From Chloroflexota bacterium (lineage in GTDB: Bacteria > Chloroflexota > Anaerolineae > Anaerolineales > UBA11858), in NCBI GenBank assembly GCA_003513015.1, contig DOTA01000023.1:1-5825 (forward strand): a stretch of DNA of 5,825 nt, read 5' to 3'. Below the pieces are notes generated by a model. It had not been told where the DNA came from, made no database searches, and saw nothing but the letters and a program-made list of their open reading frames with translations. Made by a program: the position numbers and the translations under genes. Positions 5,796 through 5,825 of the stretch are shown one piece after another (the first letter of the stretch is position 1; each line of letters starts with the position of its first letter).

Positions 5796-5825
5796 GAGGA
5801 GGAGGTGACCGGAGGTCGCCCTGGT
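5796..5825 (+). ncRNA. rnpB: Possible 5' end of RNase P RNA, truncated by the window
   Basis: The last 30 bases begin with a purine-rich strand, GAGGAGGAGG, and continue TGACCGGAGGTCGCC. From memory, E. coli RNase P RNA starts with a P1 strand ending TGACC, then AGACAGTCGCC. The order TGACC, purine-rich joint, GTCGCC is the same here, and GAGGAGGAGGTGACC could serve as a P1 5' strand. The diagnostic GAGGAAAGTCC core would lie beyond the window, so this cannot be confirmed. Alternatives are a simple 7-bp hairpin (5804-5810 with 5814-5820), or the start of a coding gene at GTG 5805, which has no properly spaced Shine-Dalgarno. Confidence 0.4.

Overview
The window looks like ordinary bacterial chromosome of intermediate GC. 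The EF-G-like protein, a TTG start chosen by a strong Shine-Dalgarno and the tight gene packing remind me most of Chloroflexota (Anaerolineae-like). That placement is from memory of protein similarity and is not proven. I see no mobile element, CRISPR array, phage gene or repeat family.

Layout. (1) Bases 1-166, minus: the first 55 codons of a small membrane-anchored protein running off the left edge. (2) Bases 167-375: a divergent intergenic region with a near-consensus promoter (TTGACA, 17 bp, TAGAAT) facing right. (3) Bases 376-2439, plus: a 687-residue EF-G-family GTPase of the EF-G-2/paralogue type. It has Tyr for the catalytic His in G3 and Asn for the guanine-reading Asp in G4. (4) Bases 2467-2501: a GC-rich hairpin flanked by A and T runs, placed to end both converging transcripts. 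(5) Bases 2562-5501, minus: a probable three-gene operon, read right to left: an M24 Xaa-Pro peptidase, an Est30-like alpha/beta hydrolase overlapping it by 4 bp (ATGA), and a PAP2 membrane phosphatase 70 bp further on. (6) Bases 5502-5696: a second divergent region with a clear promoter for the tRNA and a less clear one for the operon. (7) Bases 5697-5769, plus: tRNA-Ala(CGC) with the G3:U70 identity pair. (8) Bases 5796-5825: a purine-rich start of what may be RNase P RNA (rnpB), cut off by the window end.

How the parts may work together. The EF-G paralogue, the tRNA and the possible rnpB all concern translation or tRNA maturation but are separate transcription units. The minus operon joins a peptidase, a carboxylesterase and a lipid-phosphate-type phosphatase. 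This could be peptide and lipid turnover, but co-location is the only evidence. The most useful leads are the altered GTP-binding site of the EF-G paralogue and the possible tRNA-rnpB pair at the right edge. No intergenic stretch exceeds 300 bases.
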